This document shows positions 37,618 through 46,556 of a DNA stretch of 64,000 bases, piece after piece; position 1 is the stretch's first letter, and the number at the start of each line of letters is the position of its first letter. The position numbers and the translations under genes are program-made. Source of the DNA: an uncultured Nonlabens sp. (GTDB lineage: Bacteria > Bacteroidota > Bacteroidia > Flavobacteriales > Flavobacteriaceae); NCBI RefSeq assembly GCF_947495285.1, contig NZ_CANLXZ010000015.1:1-64000 (forward strand), read 5' to 3'. Under the pieces are notes generated by a model. It made no database searches. It saw nothing but the letters and a program-made list of their open reading frames with translations, and was not told the DNA's origin.

Positions 37618-39072
37618 ATGAACGGATTACTATTAACAGACGGATACAAAACAGGACACCACCAACAATACCCTAAGGGAACAGAAGAAGTATATTCTAA
37701 CTGGACACCAAGGAGTAACAAATATGCTCCTAAAGGTTGTGATAAAGTGGTTTCATTTGGACAACAATATGTATTTCAATGGTTGCATGATTATTTTGAA
37801 GATAATTTTTTCTCTCAACCAAAAGCAAAAGTTTGTAATGAGTTGAAAGAAGAATTATCTATGTATTTAGGTACTGAATATGATGTAACGCATTATGAAG
37901 AATTACATGATTTACAATATTTACCTATAAAAGTAAAAGCCTTGCCAGAAGGAGTAGAGGTACCTATTAGAGTTCCCATGGTTACTGTGGTTAACACAGA
38001 TAAAAAATTCTATTGGATTACTAATTTTTTAGAAACTATTTTATCTACCATGTTATGGCAACCTATGACTTCAGCAACTATCGCTTTACGTTATAAAAGA
38101 ATATTTAAAGATTGGACATTAAAAACAGACAAGGAAAATTTAGGGTTTATTGATTTTCAAGGACACGATTTTTCTATGAGAGGGATGGGCGGTTTACAAA
38201 GCGCCATATCTTCAGGAATGGGTCACGGCGCTGTATTTCTAGGATCTGATACTTTGCCTGTTATTAGTAGTTTACGTAAATACTATAATGCTGAAGGTTT
38301 TGTAATTGGTTCTGTAAATGCAACAGAGCACTCTGTAATGTGTGCAGGAACAAAAGATGATGAAATTGGCACTTTTAGAGCATTAATGAATACTTATCCT
38401 AGTGGAATATTATCAGTTGTTAGTGATACATGGGATTTATGGAAAGTACTTACTGAGTATTTGCCCAAATTAAAAGATGAAGTTTTATCAAGAGATGGAA
38501 AATTGGTAATTCGACCAGATAGTGGCGATCCTGTAGATATTATTTGTGGAGAAGCACGTAAACTAGGCGCAAAAGTTCCAAAAGACAAAGGAGTAGTAGA
38601 GTTACTTTGGGATATTTTTGGAGGCACTGTTAACGCACAAGGTTTTAAAGTTTTAGATTCTCATATTGGAGCTATTTATGGAGATAGTATTACCACGGAA
38701 AGAGCAGAAAATATTTGTCAAAGATTACACGATAAAGGTTTTGCTAGTACCAATGTTGTTTTAGGAATTGGTTCATTTACATACCAGTTTAATACTAGAG
38801 ATACTTTTGGTTTTGCAATGAAAGCTACTTCTGTTGTAGTAAATGGTGAACGAAGAGAGATTTTTAAAGATCCAATTACAGATGATGGTGTTAAAAAATC
38901 TGCAAAAGGTTTGATAAAAGTTGATAAAGTAAATGATGAATATGTTTTAGTAGACCAAGTTACTCCAGAAGAAGAGAATAAAGGTGAGTTAAAGGTAATT
39001 TATGAAAACGGACAATTTGTTAATAAAGTTACTTTACAGGAGATAAGAGAACGTATTAATACTAATATTTAA
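37618..39072 (+). CDS. nadV: Nicotinamide (or nicotinate) phosphoribosyltransferase, NAMPT/NadV type
   Basis: A 484-residue type II phosphoribosyltransferase. It starts MNGLLLTDGYKTGHHQQYPKGTE, has the catalytic histidine in NATEHSV (H238) and the ribose-phosphate-binding RPDSGDP motif. D184 in GHDFSMRG matches the aspartate that selects nicotinamide over nicotinic acid in NAMPT. The normal reaction makes nicotinamide mononucleotide from PRPP. Phage homologues (Namat) use ADP-ribose pyrophosphate; I cannot tell which donor this enzyme uses. Confidence 0.9.
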   Translation: MNGLLLTDGYKTGHHQQYPKGTEEVYSNWTPRSNKYAPKGCDKVVSFGQQYVFQWLHDYFEDNFFSQPKAKVCNELKEELSMYLGTEYDVTHYEELHDLQYLPIKVKALPEGVEVPIRVPMVTVVNTDKKFYWITNFLETILSTMLWQPMTSATIALRYKRIFKDWTLKTDKENLGFIDFQGHDFSMRGMGGLQSAISSGMGHGAVFLGSDTLPVISSLRKYYNAEGFVIGSVNATEHSVMCAGTKDDEIGTFRALMNTYPSGILSVVSDTWDLWKVLTEYLPKLKDEVLSRDGKLVIRPDSGDPVDIICGEARKLGAKVPKDKGVVELLWDIFGGTVNAQGFKVLDSHIGAIYGDSITTERAENICQRLHDKGFASTNVVLGIGSFTYQFNTRDTFGFAMKATSVVVNGERREIFKDPITDDGVKKSAKGLIKVDKVNDEYVLVDQVTPEEENKGELKVIYENGQFVNKVTLQEIRERINTNI

Positions 39073-39087
39073 TTAAATAGTTAGGTT

Positions 39088-39477
39088 ATGGATGTTTTAG
39101 AATTCGATTTTTATAATAGATTAAAACTAGATTATTTAGCTCACAAAAGTCTATTTGTAGCATTTGATTATGACAATACAGTTTTCGATTACCATAGCCA
39201 AGGTATTAACTATGAAGCTATCGTAGAACTTTTAAGAATCTGTAAATCTTATGGATTCATTTTAATACTATTTACAGGAAATGAAGGTGAAAAATTAGAC
39301 GTTATAAAGCAAGATTTAATTGATCGTGATATTCCTTTTGATTTGATCAATGAGAATCCATTAATGAAAACTAGAAAACCTTATTATAATATATTATTAG
39401 ACGATAGAGCTGGATTAAAAGAGTCTTACAACAATTTAAAAAGATTGACAGATGAAATACGAAATAAAAAACTTTAA
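39088..39477 (+). CDS. HAD-superfamily hydrolase-like protein
   Basis: A 129-residue protein with the HAD nucleophile motif FVAFDYDNTVFDYHS (D-x-D), a threonine in ILILFTGNEGEK for motif II, and ILLDDRAGL for motif IV. A cap domain is minimal or absent. Probably a phosphatase acting on a small phosphorylated metabolite. It lies 15 bp after nadV and 2 bp before the next gene, so it is in the operon. Its substrate in NAD metabolism is unknown. Confidence 0.75.
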   Translation: MDVLEFDFYNRLKLDYLAHKSLFVAFDYDNTVFDYHSQGINYEAIVELLRICKSYGFILILFTGNEGEKLDVIKQDLIDRDIPFDLINENPLMKTRKPYYNILLDDRAGLKESYNNLKRLTDEIRNKKL

Positions 39478-39479
39478 AT

Positions 39480-40472
39480 ATGTGGTTTAAAGATTTAACA
39501 GGTTTTGAAGAAATATCGTTTAAAAATGTACAGAATAATATAATTATTGATGGAGAAAACCTTATTTCAAAAATTAACGATAGATCCTTTCAATTTGGAG
39601 AATTAGAAATTGTCTCTTTAGAAAAGTTAAGAGAAAAATTTGTTCAACCTAAAACCATACAAAAAATAAAAGTCTCAGAAATTGTAGCAGATGTTCAGGA
39701 GTTACATTGTGATTTAAATAATCGAAATTCACTTTTTCAAGCTGCTTCTCAATTTAACCTATTAGAGATGGTCGGCCCTAATGTCTCTCCTGAAAGAGGA
39801 ATTGATATTTATGAAAATGATTATACTCAAGGGCCAGCTTGTGCAATTGCTTGTGGGGCAGGTACAATTTTCAGAAATTATTTTGTGCCTTTAAAAGGTA
39901 ATATTGGACAAACTAATTCAAAACAAATTAATTGTTTAGATGACATAGGAAAAGAATTAAACAATGAAACGTTAGAATTATGGAAAATGAGTAATGGGTA
40001 TGCTTTAATAAATCAAAATGGGCTTCTTAATATTAATAAGCAATTAAGTAACCTATCCAAAAACGAAAGAGAGCATTTAAAAGGTAAACTTAAAATAGGA
40101 ATACAATGGGATACTGAAGTAACACTTGTGGAAAATAAACAAATTGTATCACAAATATATTGCTCAGCCTTACCTGTTGCATATTCTCAAATTGAATCAC
40201 ATTATTGGGAGAATTTTGCTAGAATAATTTTAGAAGCCACCTATGAAGCTACATTACATGCTGCAATGATTAATCTAAATAAAGGGAAATCAAATAAGGT
40301 TTTTTTAACTTTAGTTGGAGGCGGAGCTTTTGGTAACGACTTTGATTGGATTATAGAATCTTTGATTAAAGCAATAGAGAAATTCAAAAGCATACCATTA
40401 GATATCAAGATCGTTAGTTATGGGAGGTCAAATACGTTGTTAAAAAAAGCGATAGAACAATTTAATCGTTAA
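39480..40472 (+). CDS. Uncharacterised protein with macrodomain-like features
   Basis: A 330-residue cytosolic protein I do not recognise. The segment LHCDLNNRNSLFQAASQFNL followed by EMVGPNVSPERGID, then GPACAIACGAGTIFRNYF, and the C-terminal LTLVGGGAFGNDFDWIIESL with a GGG loop are reminiscent of ADP-ribose-binding macro-like folds (PARG or macrodomains). The likeness is by eye only. It is inside the NAD island operon, so an ADP-ribose or NAD substrate is a reasonable guess. Confidence 0.5.
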   Translation: MWFKDLTGFEEISFKNVQNNIIIDGENLISKINDRSFQFGELEIVSLEKLREKFVQPKTIQKIKVSEIVADVQELHCDLNNRNSLFQAASQFNLLEMVGPNVSPERGIDIYENDYTQGPACAIACGAGTIFRNYFVPLKGNIGQTNSKQINCLDDIGKELNNETLELWKMSNGYALINQNGLLNINKQLSNLSKNEREHLKGKLKIGIQWDTEVTLVENKQIVSQIYCSALPVAYSQIESHYWENFARIILEATYEATLHAAMINLNKGKSNKVFLTLVGGGAFGNDFDWIIESLIKAIEKFKSIPLDIKIVSYGRSNTLLKKAIEQFNR

Positions 40473-40482
40473 AACTTTAAAT

Positions 40483-41241
40483 ATGAAATACGAAATAAAA
40501 AAATTTAAAGATGGACAGGTTGCCGCTAAAATTATAGAAAATGGAAATCTAGATATTAAAATTAGAGGAAATAGTTATGAGGATTTGTTTAAAGTTGCTG
40601 CCATAAAAGAAGCTTGGAATGCAGAAAACTCAACCAATAAGAGCGCCATATCTAAATTAACGATATACTGCTTAATTGGTCAACGCTCAGACCGACGATT
40701 TAATAAAAGTGAATCTTTTGATCTAAAAGTGATCACTGATTTTATTAATACTATGCAATTTGATAAAGTTTCTATTCTACATCCACATAGTCCTATTTCA
40801 TTGGCTTTAATTAATAATTCTGATAAAATTTCTCACTTTCAATTTGTAGAAAAAGCTTTTAAAACCATAGGTAATCCCGTATTAGTAAGCCCTGATGCTG
40901 GCGCTTATAAGACTACTCATGAGATTGCCGAAAATTTGAATGCAGATTTAGTACCTTCTAATAAAGTTAGAGTAAATGGGGCGCCAGTTATTAGTATTCA
41001 AGGTGATGTAAAAGGAAAAGAATGCTTAATTGTCGATGATTTAGCCGATGGTGGTAGAACCTTTAAGTTTTTAGCTCAGGCTTTAAAAGATCAAGGTGCA
41101 ACCAAAGTATTTTTATATGTTACACACGCACAATTTAATTATGGCTTTGAAGAATTAAAAGAAACTATTGATCATATATATTGTACAAATAGCTTTAAAA
41201 ATATTGATAATGAATATGTTACACAATTTGAAGTGATTTAA
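40483..41241 (+). CDS. PRPP-synthetase-like phosphoribosyl/diphosphokinase
   Basis: A 252-residue protein, shorter than housekeeping PRPP synthetase (about 310-320). It has the ATP-loop equivalent IGQRSDRRFNKSES, an LHPHSP loop in place of DLHS, a catalytic lysine in SPDAGAYKTTHE, and the ribose-phosphate loop CLIVDDLADGGRTF. It probably transfers a pyrophosphate from ATP to a ribose 5-phosphate moiety. In phage NARP1 a homologue (Adps) uses ADP-ribose instead. Last gene of the NAD island. Confidence 0.82.
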   Translation: MKYEIKKFKDGQVAAKIIENGNLDIKIRGNSYEDLFKVAAIKEAWNAENSTNKSAISKLTIYCLIGQRSDRRFNKSESFDLKVITDFINTMQFDKVSILHPHSPISLALINNSDKISHFQFVEKAFKTIGNPVLVSPDAGAYKTTHEIAENLNADLVPSNKVRVNGAPVISIQGDVKGKECLIVDDLADGGRTFKFLAQALKDQGATKVFLYVTHAQFNYGFEELKETIDHIYCTNSFKNIDNEYVTQFEVI

Positions 41242-41253
41242 ATATCTAAAATG

Positions 41254-41281
41254 AAAAGCAGATCTAAGAGTCTGCTTTTTT
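41254..41281 (+). terminator. Terminator ending the NAD island
   Basis: AAAAGCAGA and TCTGCTTTT form a 9-bp stem with an 8-nt loop, followed by T. It closes the 37173-41241 operon. Confidence 0.8.
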
Positions 41282-42262
41282 ATGCAAAAGTATTATGTAA
41301 AATAGAATATACTTTCAACTAGATGGAGCGTTTGCAAAATGGCCTCAAAAAACTATGGGCAAACACTAGGTGAAAGAGCGTTATCTTTAACAGAATTAGG
41401 AATGCATAAAGTGAGTAGTTCTAATGTTTATAGTAGTTCAAAGCATTTCACCAGCTAAAAATTTTTCTAAAATACAGCGAATTTTACGAACGTTATATCT
41501 AAAGTTTTGGGCAGCCTCAAATTTTGCTTTTTACTTAAAGAAAATGTCGGAGAAAAAATTATACGTACATTTTTCCTAGAATACGAAAATTATGAAAATA
41601 TGTAAAAGTTAGCTTTTTTAATGGGTGTTAGTATGCGCCTGTTAATTGTATTAAAAAAATTACTGCAATGCATAATTCTTTAAAAGAATCGTTGATATTT
41701 AAAAACTGCATTTTACATAGCGACTAATAATAGGTACAAAAATGTATTTCAAGTGTTTCCTGAGAATCGCTTATTTCAAAAATGATGATGGATGGTAAGG
41801 AATATTAAAATTAAACGAGAAGTAAAATAACGAATGTCTAAAGATCAAAGTATTGAGATTATTCTTATGAATATTAAATATATGCCTATAAACATGATTT
41901 CAGGGGAAAAAGTATTTGACATAATTTGAATCATAATATATATTATGTCAAATAGAAGAATAAACAACCTATCATAAAAAGAAAATCTATGCCCTTATCT
42001 ATGCTTCCCTATATGTATAATTTAAGCGATAGATCGCAATCAAGAATAATTAAAAATCTAACCTTATAGAATATGGTAAACAACTATAAATTCAAGTCCA
42101 TTACATCATATTATTTAATAAAATACAAAATGTAATTCCTTAAAAATAAAATATACCGCCTGCTTTGCTTTTTGCAATATTAAAAATTGTTGATAACAGT
42201 ATATTCTTTATCCATTTGTTAATTAGTTTTTTACTAGTTAGAAATTGAGTAAATTTGTCTTA
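41282..42262. other. Gene-free, probably decayed region
   Basis: About 980 bp between the NAD operon terminator and the copper cluster. Short open stretches (for example one reading LGERALSLTELGMHKVSSSN near 41380) look like remnants interrupted by stops, but I cannot assign them. Nothing else recognised. Confidence 0.5.
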
Positions 42263-42685
42263 ATGAAACAATTTGCACATAAAATACTTGCCATATTTAT
42301 GACTTGCGTGGTTCTATTTACTACGCTATCATTTACTGTGGACATGCATTATTGTGGAGAAACCCTAGTAGATTTTTCATTTACAAAGAAGGCGAAATCT
42401 TGTGGTATGGAAAAAGCAATGGCTCTTATGGCCGATTGTAAACTACCGAAAATCACAAAAAAATCCTGTTGTACAGATCATGAAGTAATTAAACAAGGTC
42501 AGGAAGATCTTAGATTATCTTTAGATAAAATCGCTTTTAACCATCCATTTTTCATTGCACCATTTACTTATTCTTATATCATTGTAAGTGATAGCACTAC
42601 CTTACTCGAGGTTCCTTTAATTCCCTACTCACCTCCTATTCCTAAGCGAGATGTGCAGGTACTACACCAGTCCTTTTTAATCTGA
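42263..42685 (+). CDS. HYC_CC_PP family protein
   Basis: A 140-residue exported protein with the diagnostic HYC (MHYCGETLV), CC (KKSCCTDHE) and PP (PYSPPIPK) motifs. A signal peptide precedes (MKQFAHKILAIFMTCVVLFTTL). These small proteins accompany copper efflux clusters in Bacteroidota and probably bind copper via the cysteines and histidine. I use ATG 42263 rather than the TTG at 42245. First gene of the metal cluster. Confidence 0.87.
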   Translation: MKQFAHKILAIFMTCVVLFTTLSFTVDMHYCGETLVDFSFTKKAKSCGMEKAMALMADCKLPKITKKSCCTDHEVIKQGQEDLRLSLDKIAFNHPFFIAPFTYSYIIVSDSTTLLEVPLIPYSPPIPKRDVQVLHQSFLI

Positions 42686-42797
42686 TTTATTAGTTTTTTG
42701 AAAACCTGACTCAACTGCATTGTGCTGTAATGAGTTAGAAGTGGCCATCTCATTTTTAGATAGGTTTTATTTTCAACATACTCATAATCAAAAATTT

Positions 42798-45700
42798 ATG
42801 ATTCATAAGGCAATTCATTTTTTTATAGAAAACAAATTTTTAGCTGCATTACTTCTTTGCCTTTTTATAGGCTGGGGTACTATTAATGCACCTTTTAATT
42901 GGAATTTAGGTTTTTTACCATCTGATCCTGTAGCGGTAGACGCCATTCCAGATATAGGAGAGAATCAACAAATAATTTATACACAGTGGGCAGGTCGTTC
43001 TCCACAAGACATAGAAGATCAAATAACCTATCCACTCACCTCTTCTTTGTTAGGTATTCCAGGAGTAAAGACCATACGTAGTTCTTCTATGTTCGGCTTC
43101 TCAACTATCTACCTCATTTTTGAAGAAGATGTAGAGTTTTACTGGTCACGCAGTCGCATTTTAGAAAAACTCAATTCATTACCATCAAATCTTTTACCAG
43201 ATGGAGTTAATCCTAATTTAGGTCCCGACGCAACAGGATTAGGACAGATCTTTTGGTACACGCTAGAAGGTCGTGATAAAGACGGTAAAGTTACCGGTGG
43301 TTGGGATTTACATGAGTTGCGTAGCATACAAGATTATTATGTAAAATTCGGTTTATCATCTGCTAGTGGAGTTTCTGAAGTAGCCTCTATAGGTGGATAC
43401 GTACAAGAATATCAGGTAGATATTGATCCAGAAAAAATGCGTCAGTACGATGTTACCATGGCTGCTGTTGTAAAAGCGGTTAAAGAAAGTAATAAAGATA
43501 TAGGTGCACAAACTCTAGAAATTAATCAGGTAGAATATCTGGTGCGAGGTTTAGGGTATATAAAATCCATAAACGACATAGAAAGTGCTGTTGTAGATTC
43601 TAAAGATTTTACATCATTGCGTATTAAAGATATTGCAAAGGTACATTTAGGACCAGCCGCAAGACGTGGCATTCTAGATAAAGAAGGTGCCGAAGTAGTA
43701 GGTGGTGTGGTCATCGCACGCTATGGAGCAAACCCACTAGAGGTTATCAATAATGTAAAAGCCCAAATCACAGAACTTAGTTCAGGATTACCATCTAGAA
43801 CCTTGTCAGACGGTAGAGTCTCACAGCTCACCATAGTTCCTTTTTATGATCGTACGGTATTGATTAAAGAGACATTACATACCTTGAGCGAGGCGCTTAC
43901 TATAGAGATATTAATCACCATTTTAGTAATTATTATCATGGTTTTTAATTTGCGTGCGTCTATACTTATCTCTGGTTTATTGCCCGTTGCAGTTCTTATG
44001 GTTTTTGTAGCTATGAAATTGTTTCATGTAGATGCAAACATAGTAGCACTTTCTGGTATTGCCATAGCTATAGGTACTATGGTAGATGTAGGCGTCATAC
44101 TTGCCGAAAATATGATACGTCATCTCCAGGATGAGAAATTAAATACCAGAGAAGATGGGACTCCATTTACTATTAATGAGGTGATTTATAATGCCACATC
44201 AGAGATTTCTGGCGCGATACTTACTGCTGTTTTAACTACCATAATTAGCTTTGTACCTGTATTTACCATGATAGGTGCAGAGGGGAAACTATTCCGACCA
44301 CTTGCCTTTACTAAAACTATGGCAATTACCGCATCTCTTATCATTTCCCTATTTTTAATACCGCCATTTGCTGCCTTTTTGTTTAGAAAAACTACCATAG
44401 GAAATCGATTCAAATTAATGATCAACACACTCTCATTCCTTTTGGGAATCACAGCTATCGTTTATGGCTATTGGTTAGGGCTAGTACTGGTAGGTTTTTC
44501 AATTGTAGCACTGTGGTCTTTGTTGGGTACGCTTTCGCGAAAGCGTGCTAACTACATAAACATCGCCATAGCAGCTATCTCTATTGTATGTTTATTAGCA
44601 AATTATTGGAGACCTCTTGGTTTTGATCGCCACATAGCACTCAATATAGTATTAGTTTCTCTTATATGTTTTGGAATTTTAGGGTTCTTTACTTTATTAA
44701 AATTATACTATGATCGTATTTTAAGATGGGCACTTGCAAATAAAATATTGTTCTTAGTTATACCTTTTACAGTATTAACGCTAGGTGTTTTAATTATGCG
44801 CGATATTAGTAAAGAGTTCATGCCGGCACTTAATGAAGGCTCTTTTTTATTAATGCCCACTTCCCTACCTCATGCAGGTGTAGAAGAAAATAAACGTGTA
44901 TTACAGCAACTGGATATGGCTGTAGCGAGTATTCCCGAAATAGAGACCGTGGTAGGTAAATCTGGTAGAACAGAGTCTGCACTCGATCCTGCACCGCTTT
45001 CTATGTACGAGAACATGATTCAATATAAACCTGAATTTATGCACAATGCACAAGGTAAAAGACAGCGTTACCGAGTAAATGAAGATGGTTTTTATGTTCT
45101 TAAAAATAATCAATTAATCATCAACCCTAATCGACCTATTGATAAAGGAGCAAATTATGATCATGCAACTCTAAGAACAACAGCTCAAAGAGAAGATCTT
45201 ATAGAAGATCCAGATGGTGAGTACTACCGCAACTGGCGACCAGAAATCAATAATCCAGACGATATATGGAACGAGATTTTAAAGGTTACTAAATTACCTG
45301 GTGTAACCTCTGCACCCAGGTTGCAACCTATCGAGACGCGACTTATTATGTTACAAACCGGGATGCGTGCTCCTATGGGAATTAAGATAAAAGGGCCCGA
45401 TTTAAAAACAATAGAAAAATGGGGTATAGATCTAGAACGTATTTTAAAACAAGTTCCTGGTGTTAAGAAGCAAGCCGTTTTTGCAGACCGCATAATAGGT
45501 AAACCTTATTTACTCATTGATATAAAAAGAGAACAACTCGCCCGTTATGGTATATCAGTGAGCGATGTTCAAGAAATTCTAGAAGTAGCTGTAGGTGGCA
45601 TACCACTTACACAAACGGTAGAAGGTCGAGAACGTTATGCCGTGCGTGTACGATATCCTAGAGAATTGAGAAACACACCAGAAAATTTACAAGAAATTTA

Positions 45701-46556
45701 CGTGCCTATAGAAAAAGGAAGTCCAATACCGCTAAGCGAGTTAGTAGAAATAAATTATGAAAAAGGCCCACAAGTTATTAAGAGCGAAGATACTTTCTTA
45801 ACAGGATATGTACTCTTTGATAAATTAAATAATTTTGCCGTAGTTGATGTGATTGAAAATGCTAAAGAACTGATACAAGAACACATAGATAACGGTGATC
45901 TTATCATGCCACAAGGTATAAGTTATAGTTTTACTGGTACGTATAAGAACCACCTAAGAGCTGAGAAAACACTAGCTGTTGTGGTGCCACTAGCCTTAAT
46001 TATAATTTTTTTAATTCTTTATTTTCAGTTCAGATCAATAAGCACATCTCTTATGATTTTTACCGGTATAGCCGTAGCTTTTGCAGGTGGATTTATCATG
46101 ATATGGCTGTATGGTCAGGATTGGTTTTTCAACTTTAACCTCTTTGGTGAGAATATGCGCGAGCTCTTTCATATGAAAACGATTCATTTAAGTGTAGCCG
46201 TTTGGGTAGGATTTATCGCCCTTTTCGGTATAGCCACAGATGACGGTGTGGTTATGGCAACTTATTTAACACAAACGTATGACAGAGAATTACCTACAGG
46301 TAAAAAAGAAATAAGACACGCAACCTTACTTGCAGCAGGTAAACGCATAAGACCATGTGTAATGACCACAGTAACGACCATTCTCGCATTACTGCCTGTC
46401 CTTACCTCTACAGGAAAAGGAAGTGATATCATGATGCCTATGGCCATCCCTATTTTGGGCGGTATGATAATCGATGTTACTTCCTATTTTTTAGTTCCGG
46501 TTTTATATAGCTGGAAAAAAGAATACCAACTTAAAAGATCTAAAAATGAGATATAA
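42798..46556 (+). CDS. cusA: CusA/CzcA family heavy-metal efflux RND transporter
   Basis: A 1252-residue trimeric inner-membrane pump. The N-terminal periplasmic porter domains follow a first helix, and the conserved proton relay acids lie in GIAIAIGTMVDVGVILAENM and the later IATDDGVVMATY segment. Methionine residues around MLQTGMRAPMG near 850 are candidates for the CusA copper-methionine path. I use ATG 42798 (MIHKAIHFF). A palindrome (44529-44546) in frame encodes LSRKRA in a loop. It shares 11 bp with the following TolC gene. Metal is copper/silver by context. Confidence 0.93.
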   Translation: MIHKAIHFFIENKFLAALLLCLFIGWGTINAPFNWNLGFLPSDPVAVDAIPDIGENQQIIYTQWAGRSPQDIEDQITYPLTSSLLGIPGVKTIRSSSMFGFSTIYLIFEEDVEFYWSRSRILEKLNSLPSNLLPDGVNPNLGPDATGLGQIFWYTLEGRDKDGKVTGGWDLHELRSIQDYYVKFGLSSASGVSEVASIGGYVQEYQVDIDPEKMRQYDVTMAAVVKAVKESNKDIGAQTLEINQVEYLVRGLGYIKSINDIESAVVDSKDFTSLRIKDIAKVHLGPAARRGILDKEGAEVVGGVVIARYGANPLEVINNVKAQITELSSGLPSRTLSDGRVSQLTIVPFYDRTVLIKETLHTLSEALTIEILITILVIIIMVFNLRASILISGLLPVAVLMVFVAMKLFHVDANIVALSGIAIAIGTMVDVGVILAENMIRHLQDEKLNTREDGTPFTINEVIYNATSEISGAILTAVLTTIISFVPVFTMIGAEGKLFRPLAFTKTMAITASLIISLFLIPPFAAFLFRKTTIGNRFKLMINTLSFLLGITAIVYGYWLGLVLVGFSIVALWSLLGTLSRKRANYINIAIAAISIVCLLANYWRPLGFDRHIALNIVLVSLICFGILGFFTLLKLYYDRILRWALANKILFLVIPFTVLTLGVLIMRDISKEFMPALNEGSFLLMPTSLPHAGVEENKRVLQQLDMAVASIPEIETVVGKSGRTESALDPAPLSMYENMIQYKPEFMHNAQGKRQRYRVNEDGFYVLKNNQLIINPNRPIDKGANYDHATLRTTAQREDLIEDPDGEYYRNWRPEINNPDDIWNEILKVTKLPGVTSAPRLQPIETRLIMLQTGMRAPMGIKIKGPDLKTIEKWGIDLERILKQVPGVKKQAVFADRIIGKPYLLIDIKREQLARYGISVSDVQEILEVAVGGIPLTQTVEGRERYAVRVRYPRELRNTPENLQEIYVPIEKGSPIPLSELVEINYEKGPQVIKSEDTFLTGYVLFDKLNNFAVVDVIENAKELIQEHIDNGDLIMPQGISYSFTGTYKNHLRAEKTLAVVVPLALIIIFLILYFQFRSISTSLMIFTGIAVAFAGGFIMIWLYGQDWFFNFNLFGENMRELFHMKTIHLSVAVWVGFIALFGIATDDGVVMATYLTQTYDRELPTGKKEIRHATLLAAGKRIRPCVMTTVTTILALLPVLTSTGKGSDIMMPMAIPILGGMIIDVTSYFLVPVLYSWKKEYQLKRSKNEI
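44529..44546. repeat. Palindrome copy 7 (in cusA)
   Basis: ACGCTTTCGCGAAAGCGT, an 18-bp palindrome, in frame in cusA as LSRKR within a loop between membrane helices. Confidence 0.9.

Noticed and set aside
43139-46447. Several opposite-strand open frames inside cusA
   Set aside because: They are shadows of the strongly supported RND transporter frame.
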